Source: Marivirga sericea (GTDB lineage Bacteria > Bacteroidota > Bacteroidia > Cytophagales > Cyclobacteriaceae). From it: 64,000 nucleotides of DNA. A program made the position numbers and the translations under genes. Below the pieces are notes generated by a model. It ran no database searches. It was not told the DNA's origin and was given only the letters and a program-made list of their open reading frames with translations. This document shows positions 1-7,969 of the stretch, piece after piece. Where the stretch lies: NCBI RefSeq assembly GCF_900177665.1, contig NZ_FXAW01000004.1, forward strand, positions 124,001 through 188,000, given 5' to 3'. Positions within the stretch are counted from its first letter, which is position 1, and each line of letters opens with the position of its first letter.

Positions 1-2
1 TA

Positions 3-437
3 AACCAAAAATCATTAAATGAGACTATAAATTTCAAAGACATGCAACTCAATATGATGAATAGTCTTTTAGGAAAACTTTATGAAGGAATGCTGTTTAT
101 CAATAAAGATTATCAAATAGAAGCTTCTAATGATTATTTAATGGATGAGCTTCAATACAATCAAAATGATTTGTTAGGAAACCATCCAGAATTGATTTTC
201 AAGACCTCCTTAAAGAAGAATATAGAGGGCTTACAAAATGATCCAAACTTCATTTTGACAGGAATTTCTGAAAGACATGAGGCCAAAATAATGGACAAAT
301 TCGGCAATATTTTTGATTCAAGATTTGTGATTACTCAAATAGAAAATAAAGGAGAAATTTATCATGCAGTACTTTTCAATAAAAAAGATGCAGAGTTTGG
401 GAAAAGAGTCCTGAAACATCTGTTTCAAGCTAAATAA
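3..437 (+). CDS. PAS-domain protein, C-terminal part (5' end outside the window)
   Basis: The reading frame is open from the left edge with no stop before the first ATG at 42, and the residues before that ATG continue a helical linker, so this is probably the 3' end of a longer gene. About 110 residues form one PAS-like sensor domain: the stretch GMLFINKDYQIEASND is typical of the first PAS strands, followed by a LLG-HP segment and a closing strand pair. PAS domains sense small ligands or mediate signalling contacts. No kinase, GGDEF or DNA-binding domain follows; the protein ends 17 residues after the PAS fold. The gene runs convergently into the PIN toxin, whose stop follows directly. The fold call is fairly safe; the role of the full protein cannot be seen here. 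Confidence 0.7.
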   Translation, partial: NQKSLNETINFKDMQLNMMNSLLGKLYEGMLFINKDYQIEASNDYLMDELQYNQNDLLGNHPELIFKTSLKKNIEGLQNDPNFILTGISERHEAKIMDKFGNIFDSRFVITQIENKGEIYHAVLFNKKDAEFGKRVLKHLFQAK

Positions 438-851
438 TTACACTTTCTGAGCAATAAATTCACTGGAATTTAAGACTTCTATTTCACTAAAGTAAAAGTC
501 ATCTTTATCTTCAGTCAGGATAACTTTGCACCCAACTCGTTCGGCTGCATAATATTCAAAACCATCTTCCAAATCATGGATTTTTTTATTAGTTAATGCT
601 TTTTTAACTCCATCTTGATCAGCGTCTGCAATTTTAATGTGCTGGCATAAGAAGGCGATTTTCTCTTTAGCTTTTTCCTCATTCACTTTCTTGGAAGCAA
701 AGAAAAAAGCAATAGCTAAACAAATTGGAGAAGTATAAAATTCAAATTTAGATTGACCTACTAAACTTAAGATTCTAGCACTATAGTTAAAAAGAGGATA
801 TTCTTTATTGAGAACAGACACAAGAATATTGGCATCCAAAAAGACTTTCAT
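438..851 (-). CDS. PIN-domain toxin (VapC-like ribonuclease)
   Basis: A 137-residue PIN-fold protein, probably the ribonuclease toxin of a type II toxin-antitoxin pair. The first strand carries the conserved acid (FLDANIL, Asp6) and the C-terminal half has the second acidic patch (DLEDGFEYYAA) followed by the strand VILTEDKDDF typical of PIN proteins. The glutamate often found in the middle of VapC proteins is not obvious, because that helix reads SPICLAIAFFFASKK; this fits the PIN subfamily common in Bacteroidota better than classical VapC. The start overlaps the antitoxin stop by four bases (ATGA), the normal translational coupling of such modules. Targets are unknown. Length and overlap make the toxin call strong. 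Confidence 0.82.
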   Translation of the reverse strand: MKVFLDANILVSVLNKEYPLFNYSARILSLVGQSKFEFYTSPICLAIAFFFASKKVNEEKAKEKIAFLCQHIKIADADQDGVKKALTNKKIHDLEDGFEYYAAERVGCKVILTEDKDDFYFSEIEVLNSSEFIAQKV

Positions 852-1105
852 TTTTTGGAAGATAAATATTCTGCCTTCATATCTTTTCTTTTACGAGCTT
901 TGGTGTGATATTCAGCCTTTCCTTCCGCTACTTGATTCACCCAATCAGCAACTGGTAATTCATCTAATGATTTATATTCGCCCGTGGTCATTTGCTTGTA
1001 AAGAAACTCCGTAAGGCGAGATAAACTGATATTATTTTGCTCCGCAAATTGCTTTGCCTTGCCAATAATTTCTTCATTAAAAGATAAAGTAACTTTAGTG
1101 TCCAT
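848..1105 (-). CDS. Antitoxin, ribbon-helix-helix type (DUF6364-like)
   Basis: An 85-residue protein directly upstream of the PIN toxin. The N-terminus (KVTLSFNEEII) is a beta strand followed by two helices with SLSRLTEFLYKQM, the pattern of a ribbon-helix-helix DNA-binding domain as in DUF6364 antitoxins. The basic C-terminal tail (about residues 60-85, rich in Lys and Arg) is the likely toxin-neutralising segment. The gene is first in the pair and shares four bases with the toxin, so both are made from one mRNA. RHH antitoxins normally repress their own promoter; inverted repeats that could be operators lie upstream at 1121-1153. The exact family name is less sure than the role. Confidence 0.78.
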   Translation of the reverse strand: MDTKVTLSFNEEIIGKAKQFAEQNNISLSRLTEFLYKQMTTGEYKSLDELPVADWVNQVAEGKAEYHTKARKRKDMKAEYLSSKK

Positions 1106-1120
1106 ATCCCCTTTATTTTA

Positions 1121-1153
1121 TTATACCACTAACTTATAATTTCTATACGTATA
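1121..1153 (-). promoter_or_regulatory. Candidate operator of the toxin-antitoxin module
   Basis: TATACGTATA at 1144-1153 is a perfect ten-base palindrome, and nearer the antitoxin there is an ATTATA/TATAAT inverted pair with a short spacer. Both lie 15-50 bases upstream of the antitoxin start, where RHH antitoxins usually bind. The assignment is by position and symmetry only. Confidence 0.35.
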
Positions 1154-1410
1154 AAACAAATGATTGTTGAAATTCTATTGAATCCACCCTGCAATGATTT
1201 TTGTATATGTTCATTATGTCACCAAACGTGGATATTGCCTAAATCAATAGGTGGTGAAATAAATTCCACTGAACAGTTAACTTCTTCCGAACAAGTCGTC
1301 TTTAGTTTCAAGATCATGAACGTTCCCATTCTGTTTTAATCATGAATGAAAGCTATCTGTCTTAATATTGATGAGATTGAGCTAATTATTGCACCACAAT
1401 AAATTCCGTG

Positions 1411-1436
1411 CCGTCATCCCTGCGCAGGGATGACGG
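1411..1436. repeat. Perfect 26-bp GC-rich palindrome (REP-like)
   Basis: The left arm CCGTCATCCCTGC is followed directly by its exact reverse complement, giving a perfect 13+13 palindrome in an AT-rich neighbourhood. GTCATCCC-type palindromes are known as dispersed intergenic elements in many bacteria. No T-run follows on either strand, so a simple terminator role is unlikely. Confidence 0.6.
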
Positions 1437-1504
1437 CTCGAATCAAGATTGTAGATATCCAACGATTAGTGACTTAACAACTATTTACTGGATTCTTCCT
1501 ATAA

Positions 1505-2602
1505 TTACAAAGCCCCTTTAGTTGAAGGCAAATCATTCAAGCGACTCTCATCACGACTTACCGCCATTTTAATAGCTCGAGCCCATCCCTTGAAAATTGC
1601 TTCAATCTTATGGTGTTCATTATCACCAGTCACCTGAATATCCAAATTGCATTGTGCTGCATCCGAGAATGATTTAAAGAAATGGAAAAACATTTCTGTG
1701 GGCATATCCCCTACCATCTCTCTATTAAACTCAGCTTTCCAATTTATCCAAGGTCGGCCACCGAAGTCAATGGCTACTTGTGCCAATGCATCATCCATAG
1801 GCAAAAGAAATCCATAGCGATATATTCCCTTCTTATTACCCAACGCTTGCTTAAATGCTTCGCCCAAAGCCAAAGCAGTATCTTCTATAGTATGGTGCTC
1901 ATCCACTTCTAAATCGCCATCCACTTGAATGGATAAATCTAAGCCACCATGTTTTCCCAATTGATCCAGCATGTGATCAAAGAATTTCAATCCTGTTGAA
2001 TTTTCAGCTTTCCCACTACCATCTAGATCTAAATTGATATTAATATTCGTCTCGTTCGTTTTACGGGAGATAGCAGCCGTTCTTGCTGGCATTACTAAAT
2101 ATCGAGCTATTTCTCTCCAATCTTTGGAGGTTAAAGTAGCTTCCGCTAATTCATCACCAATAAAAATCGACTTTGCTCCTAAATTATCTGCCAACTGCAC
2201 ATCAGTTTTTCGATCACCTATGACATAACTGTTGGATAGATCATAAGCATCAGAGAAATATTTCTGCAGAAGACCAGTGCCTGGTTTGCGAGTATCCTTG
2301 CCTTCCTTTTCAAAAGTTCTGTCGATATGCTGCTCTGCAAATATGACCCCTTCTATCTCCAATTGCTTCAGCATCTTATTATGTGCCGGCCAGAAAGTAT
2401 CTTCCGGATAGGATTCTGTTCCCAAACCGTCTTGATTCGTTACCATTACTAGCTCATAATCCGAATTTTGAGCTATAAATTGCAAAGCACTTACCGCATA
2501 AGGAAGAAACTCTAATTTTTCTAAAGAATCTACCTGAAAATCAATGGGTGGCTCCTGGATTATAGTGCCATCTCTATCTATAAATAATACTTTCTTTTTC
2601 AT
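1505..2602 (-). CDS. hisB: Bifunctional histidinol-phosphatase / imidazoleglycerol-phosphate dehydratase
   Basis: A two-domain enzyme of histidine biosynthesis, cytoplasmic. Residues 1-165 are a HAD-type histidinol-phosphate phosphatase: the nucleophile motif DRDGT is at 9-13 and a GDRKTD motif is near 145. Residues 175-365 are imidazoleglycerol-phosphate dehydratase, with the metal-binding motif [10 protein letters not shown] and a second histidine cluster (DNEHHKIEA) near the end. The 365-residue length matches the fused HisB of E. coli and many Bacteroidota. No other his gene is next to it. It lies downstream of rnr but behind a terminator hairpin and has its own TAGTTTTG box, so it is probably transcribed alone. 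Confidence 0.95.
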   Translation of the reverse strand: MKKKVLFIDRDGTIIQEPPIDFQVDSLEKLEFLPYAVSALQFIAQNSDYELVMVTNQDGLGTESYPEDTFWPAHNKMLKQLEIEGVIFAEQHIDRTFEKEGKDTRKPGTGLLQKYFSDAYDLSNSYVIGDRKTDVQLADNLGAKSIFIGDELAEATLTSKDWREIARYLVMPARTAAISRKTNETNININLDLDGSGKAENSTGLKFFDHMLDQLGKHGGLDLSIQVDGDLEVDEHHTIEDTALALGEAFKQALGNKKGIYRYGFLLPMDDALAQVAIDFGGRPWINWKAEFNREMVGDMPTEMFFHFFKSFSDAAQCNLDIQVTGDNEHHKIEAIFKGWARAIKMAVSRDESRLNDLPSTKGAL

Positions 2603-2621
2603 TTGATAGTAATTAAAAATG

Positions 2622-2629
2622 CAAAACTA
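2622..2629 (-). promoter_or_regulatory. Promoter -7 element of hisB (TAGTTTTG)
   Basis: On the minus strand the sequence reads TAGTTTTG, an exact match to the Bacteroidota -7 consensus TAnnTTTG, 20 bases before the hisB ATG and just past the rnr terminator. No clear -33 TTTG was seen. Confidence 0.5.
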
Positions 2630-2651
2630 GTGAATTGAATTTGATTTAAAA

Positions 2652-2687
2652 CAAAAAAAGAAATATCTGAGTACCTCAAATATTTCT
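2652..2687 (-). terminator. Rho-independent terminator of rnr
   Basis: On the minus strand a stem of about 13 pairs (one G-T type mismatch) with a three-base loop is followed by a T-run (TTTTTTTG). It lies 34 bases past the rnr stop and separates rnr from hisB. Confidence 0.75.
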
Positions 2688-2720
2688 TCTCTTAAAATAC
2701 GAATTACACCTGCTTAAATT

Positions 2721-4904
2721 CTATTTTAGAATATCATCATGGATCTTTTCCTTCTCACAAAACTCCAAATCGATAGTCCTCTTATCGATATCTGTTGCTT
2801 TAACGCGAACTGTACAGGGGTCTCCAAGCGTAATCATTCGTTTGTTGTTTTGCCCAATAATTCTGTAGTTCTTTTCATCAAATTCATAATAATCATCAGT
2901 CATATCTACTAATCGAACCATACCTTCGCATTTAGTTTCTATGATTTCTACAAAGATCCCCCATTCCGTAACACCAGTTACCAAGCCATCAAATGCCTTA
3001 TCTTCAACAGAGGCCATAAATTCAACTTGTTTGTACTTGATTGAAGCCCTTTCTGCATCCGAAGCTCTTTTCTCCATTTCAGATGAATGCAAACATTTAC
3101 TTTCGAACTCTTCTGCATTAACAGATTTTCCTTGGTCTAAATAATGTTGTAATAATCTATGGACCATCACATCAGGATACCTTCTAATAGGAGAAGTAAA
3201 ATGGGTATAATATTGAAAAGCTAAGCCAAAATGAAATGAACTCTTTGTGGTATATTTAGCTTTAGCCATTGAACGTATTGCCAAACTTTCCAAGACATTT
3301 TGCTCGGGTTTACCTTGTATTTCGTTCATCAAGGAGTTCAAAGACTTGGCTACTGCCTTCTCTTCAATTTCTAATTCGTGACCAAATCTTTTGGCAAAAA
3401 TAGAGAACGTACTGAGCTTTTCTGGATCAGGATAATCGTGCTGTCGATATACAAAAGTTAGTTTTTGATCACCTTTCTTTTTGGTAGCAATAAATTCAGC
3501 CACTTTTCTATTAGCCAGTAGCATATACTCCTCCACTAGTTTATGGGCATCCTTTCTAACTTTTGGAATGACGCCTAAAGGCTTTCCTTTTTCGTCCAGC
3601 TTGAATTTTACTTCCACCGATTCAAAAGCAATAGCTCCATGTTTGAAACGAGTATCTTTCAATTTTTTTGCTATCGCATTGAGTGTGGTTAATTCTTCTG
3701 CATGATCCCCAATTCCTGTCTCCAATACGGCTTGAGCATCCTCATAAGTAAACCTTCGATCCGAATGTGTAATAGTTCTGCCAAACCATTCATTATGAAT
3801 TGTTCCGTTTTCATCCAATTCAAAAACAGCTGAAAAAGTAAATTTATCTTCATTGGGTCTTAATGAACAAAGTCCGTTAGATAGCCTTTCAGGCAACATA
3901 GGGATCGTTCTATCCACCAAATACACAGAAGTGGCTCTAAAATAAGCTTCCTCTTCCAGAAGTGTGCCTGGCTGAACATAATAGGTCACATCAGCAATAT
4001 GAATTCCGATTTCGAAATGACCATTATCTAATTTCTTAAAGGAAATGGCATCATCAAAATCTTTCGCATCTTCAGGGTCGATGGTGAAAGTGGTGGTACT
4101 GCGCATATCCCTTCGCTTCGAAATTTCCTTGTCTGGCAATTGGTCACTTATCTTTTCAGACTCTCTTACCACAGCCTCAGGAAATTCCATTGGCAACTCA
4201 AATTCCGCCATGATTGAATGGATTTCCGCCTCGTTCTCCCCTGCTTTCCCTAATACCTTAATCACTTTGGCTTCAGGCTTTCTGTTTATATCTCCCCAGC
4301 TTTTGATTTCGGCAATTACTTTATCTTGATGCTGGGCTCCTCCCAATTTATCGTTATTGATGAAGAAATCGGTATGGATGTATCGGCTGTCAGGAATCAT
4401 AAATGCATAACGAACAGACTTATCTATTCGCCCCACAAATTGGGTTTTTGCCCTTTCCACTATTTCAATTACTTTTCCTTCCTCTCTTCCATCTCTATTC
4501 TTTTTAGTGACTACCACTTTGACGGTATCCTTATGAAATGCTCCTTTAAGATTATCGGATTTCACGATGATATCAGTCTCTCTGTCATCAGAAATGATAA
4601 AAGCCATTCTTGGATTTACATGATCGACTTTTCCTATGATAAACTCAGGTTCCCTAGTGGAGACGTAGGTAGCTCGAGAGCCTTTTTCAATTCTACCTTC
4701 TTTCAGTAGTTCCACTAAAACTTTATCGATCAATCGCTTAGCCTCAGCTGTATTACTCCCAACAGCTTTCGCAATATTTCTAACCGTAAAAGATTTATGA
4801 AGATTATAATCTAGAATTTGAAGAACTTCTTGTTTAAGTTCTGGTATGCTTTTAATTATTCTTTTGGCCTTTTTTGGGCCTTTTTTATTTCTTTTTTTAC
4901 TCAT
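2721..4904 (-). CDS. rnr: Ribonuclease R, 3'-5' exoribonuclease
   Basis: A processive 3'-5' hydrolase that degrades structured RNA, including rRNA and mRNA decay products. Its 727 residues show the full RNase R order: a basic N-terminal tail (KKRNKKGPKKAKR), a winged-helix segment (about 20-85), cold-shock OB folds (about 85-240), the RNB catalytic domain with the metal-binding motif DPEDAKDFDDA (about 275-285), and a C-terminal S1 domain (FDGLVTGVTEWGIFVEI, about 640-715). The length is close to that of other Bacteroidota RNase R proteins. The gene follows the PolB-like exonuclease by 58 bases on the same strand and may share its transcript; a strong terminator follows it. Confidence 0.96.
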   Translation of the reverse strand: MSKKRNKKGPKKAKRIIKSIPELKQEVLQILDYNLHKSFTVRNIAKAVGSNTAEAKRLIDKVLVELLKEGRIEKGSRATYVSTREPEFIIGKVDHVNPRMAFIISDDRETDIIVKSDNLKGAFHKDTVKVVVTKKNRDGREEGKVIEIVERAKTQFVGRIDKSVRYAFMIPDSRYIHTDFFINNDKLGGAQHQDKVIAEIKSWGDINRKPEAKVIKVLGKAGENEAEIHSIMAEFELPMEFPEAVVRESEKISDQLPDKEISKRRDMRSTTTFTIDPEDAKDFDDAISFKKLDNGHFEIGIHIADVTYYVQPGTLLEEEAYFRATSVYLVDRTIPMLPERLSNGLCSLRPNEDKFTFSAVFELDENGTIHNEWFGRTITHSDRRFTYEDAQAVLETGIGDHAEELTTLNAIAKKLKDTRFKHGAIAFESVEVKFKLDEKGKPLGVIPKVRKDAHKLVEEYMLLANRKVAEFIATKKKGDQKLTFVYRQHDYPDPEKLSTFSIFAKRFGHELEIEEKAVAKSLNSLMNEIQGKPEQNVLESLAIRSMAKAKYTTKSSFHFGLAFQYYTHFTSPIRRYPDVMVHRLLQHYLDQGKSVNAEEFESKCLHSSEMEKRASDAERASIKYKQVEFMASVEDKAFDGLVTGVTEWGIFVEIIETKCEGMVRLVDMTDDYYEFDEKNYRIIGQNNKRMITLGDPCTVRVKATDIDKRTIDLEFCEKEKIHDDILK

Positions 4905-4962
4905 GTTTAAATTTAAAATGTTTTGAAAAGGATCTGATTAAGAGAATATAAAGAAATCAATA

Positions 4963-5664
4963 TCATTCATCCTTAACTTTAATTATTTGCTCATCTTGCA
5001 AGATGGGTTGGCCCTTCATTTTTAGGTACAATTGGCAAGTGAGCACTACATCTTTCTCACAATATTCGGCAATTCTTTTTAAATCACCCTCTTTATAATA
5101 GACTTCATATACTTGACTTCCATCAATATCGTCTTTACTGGTGGGTAAATCAAATATATGAGCCAATAAATCTAATTTGGTATAATGTTTTCGGTCTCCG
5201 AATTTCCACATTTCTAATGTGTCCAAATAAGGAGTTTGCCATGGTTTCATAGTTGAAACGTCCAATATTGAAGGAAGTTTTAAACCATTGACCAATATCC
5301 GTCTGCAAATATACGGAATATCAAACTCTTTTATGTTATGTCCGCAAATGATGGAATTTGTATCTTCCATTTTTTGCAAGATTGGAATAAGCCTACTAAG
5401 CAATTTTGTTTCATCCTCATCCGCTAAAGTAGTTACTCTCAACTGCCTATTTTTCTCAGCACCAAACATCCAACCTAAAGAAACGACCACAATTCTACCA
5501 AATTCAGCATAAATGCCAGCCCTTGAATAAATTTCTTCTGCTGTTTCTCCATTTTTGGCTAGAAATGATGCTTTATGTTGCCAAAGCAATTGGTCTTTTT
5601 CGGACAAGTCATTGTAGTTTTCAGCTTGCGGAACGGTTTCTATATCAATAAAAAGTATGGCCAT
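4963..5664 (-). CDS. PolB-like 3'-5' exonuclease (DNA_pol_B_exo2 family)
   Basis: A 233-residue RNase H-fold exonuclease. The three DEDD motifs are visible: ExoI with Asp7 and Glu9 (FIDIET), ExoII around 112-120 (GHNIKEFDIPYI) and ExoIII near 200 (YCEKDVVLT, the Tyr-x3-Asp form). This matches stand-alone exonucleases related to the proofreading domain of family B polymerases, which Bacteroidota often carry without a polymerase. Its substrate is not known from the sequence; a DNA repair or RNA processing role is possible. It is followed by rnr 58 bases later, so two 3'-5' nucleases may be made together. Confidence 0.85.
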   Translation of the reverse strand: MAILFIDIETVPQAENYNDLSEKDQLLWQHKASFLAKNGETAEEIYSRAGIYAEFGRIVVVSLGWMFGAEKNRQLRVTTLADEDETKLLSRLIPILQKMEDTNSIICGHNIKEFDIPYICRRILVNGLKLPSILDVSTMKPWQTPYLDTLEMWKFGDRKHYTKLDLLAHIFDLPTSKDDIDGSQVYEVYYKEGDLKRIAEYCEKDVVLTCQLYLKMKGQPILQDEQIIKVKDE

Positions 5665-5910
5665 TTTGGTTGATTACTGGTTGAAGTTCGGTTTAAATTA
5701 TGGAAAATATTTTACAGAAGGAAGTATGGAAGCTGGAAGTTTGAAGCTCAGACTTGATGTTTCAAGAATGTAGTGGGGAAAATGGAACGAGGAACGAGCT
5801 GGGAAACTCGTTACAGCGATGTGATGTAGGAAGTTGGGAGTGTTGTGCAGGATGATGGGTGAAGCTCCTTAATACGGCAATGCTATAAAGTCAATGAAAT
5901 TTCCTTATCG

Positions 5911-5943
5911 AGTTTTTCGCTAAAGCGAAAAAACTTTTTTTTT
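5911..5943 (+). terminator. Strong terminator-like hairpin with no plus-strand gene upstream
   Basis: AGTTTTTCGCT and its complement pair around a two-base loop, then a run of nine T with one C. It has the shape of a rho-independent terminator on the plus strand, yet no plus-strand gene precedes it. It could end an unrecognised small RNA, stop antisense transcription, or be a chance or repeat-derived hairpin. Confidence 0.45.
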
Positions 5944-6034
5944 CTTTTGTATCTACTGTGTTGGGACTTTGCTAATGTTGGTGCAGATTTCCACATTCTT
6001 TTTTTAACAAAATAGATACAATAGAACACAAAGG

Positions 6035-6054
6035 AAAATAACCAAGGTTATTTT
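6035..6054. repeat. Inverted repeat AAAATAACC-aa-GGTTATTTT
   Basis: A perfect nine-base inverted repeat with a two-base loop, followed by two further T. It could be a weak hairpin terminator or a protein-binding site. Nothing in the surrounding bases decides. Confidence 0.4.
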
Positions 6055-6270
6055 TTAGGATTATAGTAAAAGATGAGACTGCACAGCTTAACTTAGTAGC
6101 ATTGAATTCCCCAATGAGGGAAATATGAGTAGTTAAAGCTCGAGCTATGAAATCTAGTAACTTAATACTTGCTACTAGATACTGTGTCCCGTCTTGATTC
6201 TTGAATCTAAAATCTAGTCTCTAATTTCAACAAAATTCTTACTAAGACTATCTTTTTACAGGATAGGCTT

Positions 6271-6278
6271 TAACTTTG
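6271..6278 (+). promoter_or_regulatory. Promoter -7 element of pgi (TAACTTTG)
   Basis: Exact TAnnTTTG match 33 bases before the pgi ATG, which would leave a 5' leader of about 27 bases. No convincing -33 TTTG at the usual distance. Confidence 0.5.
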
Positions 6279-6310
6279 CATCTATTTTTAAGCAAAGACT
6301 TTAAATAACA

Positions 6311-7963
6311 ATGACCTATATTTCACCTATTGAAACCAAAAGTTGGAAAAAACTACAGGAGCACTATAAGAATACTAAGGATATTCATCTCAAAACACTT
6401 TTTGAAGATGACAAAGGGAGATTTGATAAATTCACTTTAAATACTGAATCACTTTATATAGATTTTTCAAAGAATAAAATTACAGAGGAAACACTCAGTC
6501 TACTTTTGGATTTGGCAGTGGAAATGGAAATTCCTGAAGCCATTGAATCTATGTTTAAGGGTGATAAAATCAATCAAACTGAAGGAAGAGCGGTATTGCA
6601 TACTGCTTTAAGAGATTTTTCTGACAATCCTGTCATTGATTCTGGTCAGGATGTTATGCCGTTGGTAAAAAAGGTGAAAAAACAAATGGAGTCATTCAGC
6701 CTAAAAATTCATTCAGGTGACTGGAAAGGATATTCAAACAAAAAAATCAAAAGTATTGTCAATATCGGTATAGGTGGATCTGACTTAGGACCAGTTATGG
6801 TGACCGAAGCTTTAAAACCGTATAAGGTTAAGGGAATCGACAGCTATTTTGTGTCCAATGTTGATGCCACCCATATAGCAGAGGTCTTGCAAAAAATAGA
6901 TCCTGAAACAACATTGTTTTTAATTGCTTCCAAAACATTCACTACGCAAGAAACGATGACCAATGCCCATACTGCTAGAAGATGGTTTTTGGAAAATGGA
7001 GGTTCAGAAGAGACCATTAAAAAACATTTCGTAGCCCTAAGCACTAACAAATCGGGTGTAGAAAAATTTGGGATTGACCCAGCCAATATGTTTGAATTTT
7101 GGGATTGGGTTGGTGGAAGGTATTCGCTTTGGTCTGCCATTGGTTTATCCATTGCATTAAATATTGGGTATGATAACTTTGAAGAATTACTAAGAGGCGC
7201 TCATGAAATGGATATTCACTTAAAAGAAGCCCCTATATCTGAAAATGCGCCAGTAATTTTAGCTTTGATTGGCGTATGGTATAATAATTTTTACGGAGCC
7301 GAAACTGAAGCTATTTTACCATATGACCAATATTTACATCGGTTTGCTGCTTACTTTCAACAAGGAAATATGGAGAGCAATGGGAAGTCGGTAGATAGAA
7401 ATGGGAATTCAGTTAATTACCAGACAGGGCCAATTGTTTGGGGAGAACCTGGTACCAATGGACAACATGCTTTTTATCAATTAATTCATCAAGGGACTAA
7501 AATGATTCCATGTGATTTTATCGCTCCTGCTATTTCTCACAATCCGATTGGCGATCATCATCAAAAACTATTGGCTAACTTTTTTGCCCAAACAGAGGCT
7601 TTAATGAATGGAAAAACGGAGAAAGAAGCTAGACAGGAATTAGAGCAAAAAGGTTTAAGTTCTGATGAAATCGAGAAACTACTGCCTTTTAAAGTCTTTA
7701 CTGGTGATAATCCTACTAATTCCATATTGATGAAGCAAATCACCCCTAAGAGTTTGGGAAGTTTGATTGCGCTTTACGAACATAAAATATTCGTGCAAGG
7801 TATCATCTGGAATATCTTTAGTTTTGATCAATGGGGAGTAGAGCTAGGAAAGCAATTAGCTGGTTTAATCCTGCCTGAATTAGAGCATGACAATCCTGTT
7901 ATTGGACATGATGCTTCTACTAATGGTTTGATTAATGAGTTTAAAAGGATGAGAAAGGGGTAA
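6311..7963 (+). CDS. pgi: Glucose-6-phosphate isomerase
   Basis: Interconverts glucose-6-phosphate and fructose-6-phosphate in the cytoplasm, linking glycolysis, gluconeogenesis and sugar-nucleotide supply. The 550-residue length fits the long bacterial/eukaryotic PGI class. Visible signatures are the phosphate-binding loop [11 protein letters not shown] (about 153-163), the catalytic glutamate in GNMESNGKS (Glu355) and the histidine segment [13 protein letters not shown]. The C-terminal signature ([17 protein letters not shown]) is intact. The gene starts a plus-strand pair with the flavoprotein gene six bases later. Its place just before a glycogen-metabolism region is sensible but proves no co-regulation. 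Confidence 0.97.
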   Translation: MTYISPIETKSWKKLQEHYKNTKDIHLKTLFEDDKGRFDKFTLNTESLYIDFSKNKITEETLSLLLDLAVEMEIPEAIESMFKGDKINQTEGRAVLHTALRDFSDNPVIDSGQDVMPLVKKVKKQMESFSLKIHSGDWKGYSNKKIKSIVNIGIGGSDLGPVMVTEALKPYKVKGIDSYFVSNVDATHIAEVLQKIDPETTLFLIASKTFTTQETMTNAHTARRWFLENGGSEETIKKHFVALSTNKSGVEKFGIDPANMFEFWDWVGGRYSLWSAIGLSIALNIGYDNFEELLRGAHEMDIHLKEAPISENAPVILALIGVWYNNFYGAETEAILPYDQYLHRFAAYFQQGNMESNGKSVDRNGNSVNYQTGPIVWGEPGTNGQHAFYQLIHQGTKMIPCDFIAPAISHNPIGDHHQKLLANFFAQTEALMNGKTEKEARQELEQKGLSSDEIEKLLPFKVFTGDNPTNSILMKQITPKSLGSLIALYEHKIFVQGIIWNIFSFDQWGVELGKQLAGLILPELEHDNPVIGHDASTNGLINEFKRMRKG

Positions 7964-7969
7964 TAAAGG

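Larger units (their letters stand above)
1106..1504. other. Intergenic region with palindromes, no gene seen
   Basis: About 400 bases between the antitoxin start and the hisB stop. The part next to the antitoxin must hold the promoter of the toxin-antitoxin pair and has two small inverted repeats. The part near 1411-1436 has a perfect 26-base palindrome. No open frame in either direction looks like a gene, and no tRNA-like fold was seen. Confidence 0.6.
5665..6310. other. Long intergenic region with degenerate repeats and hairpins, no protein gene
   Basis: About 645 bases upstream of pgi and of the exonuclease gene. It holds GGAAG-rich repeats (about 5717-5760), a terminator-like hairpin at 5911-5943, a second inverted repeat at 6035-6054, a stretch near 6010-6040 whose reverse complement resembles the CTTTGTGTTC-type dispersed repeats of Bacteroidota, and a TCTTGATTCTTGAATCT-type repeat at 6191-6229. 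No open frame looks coding. Confidence 0.55.
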
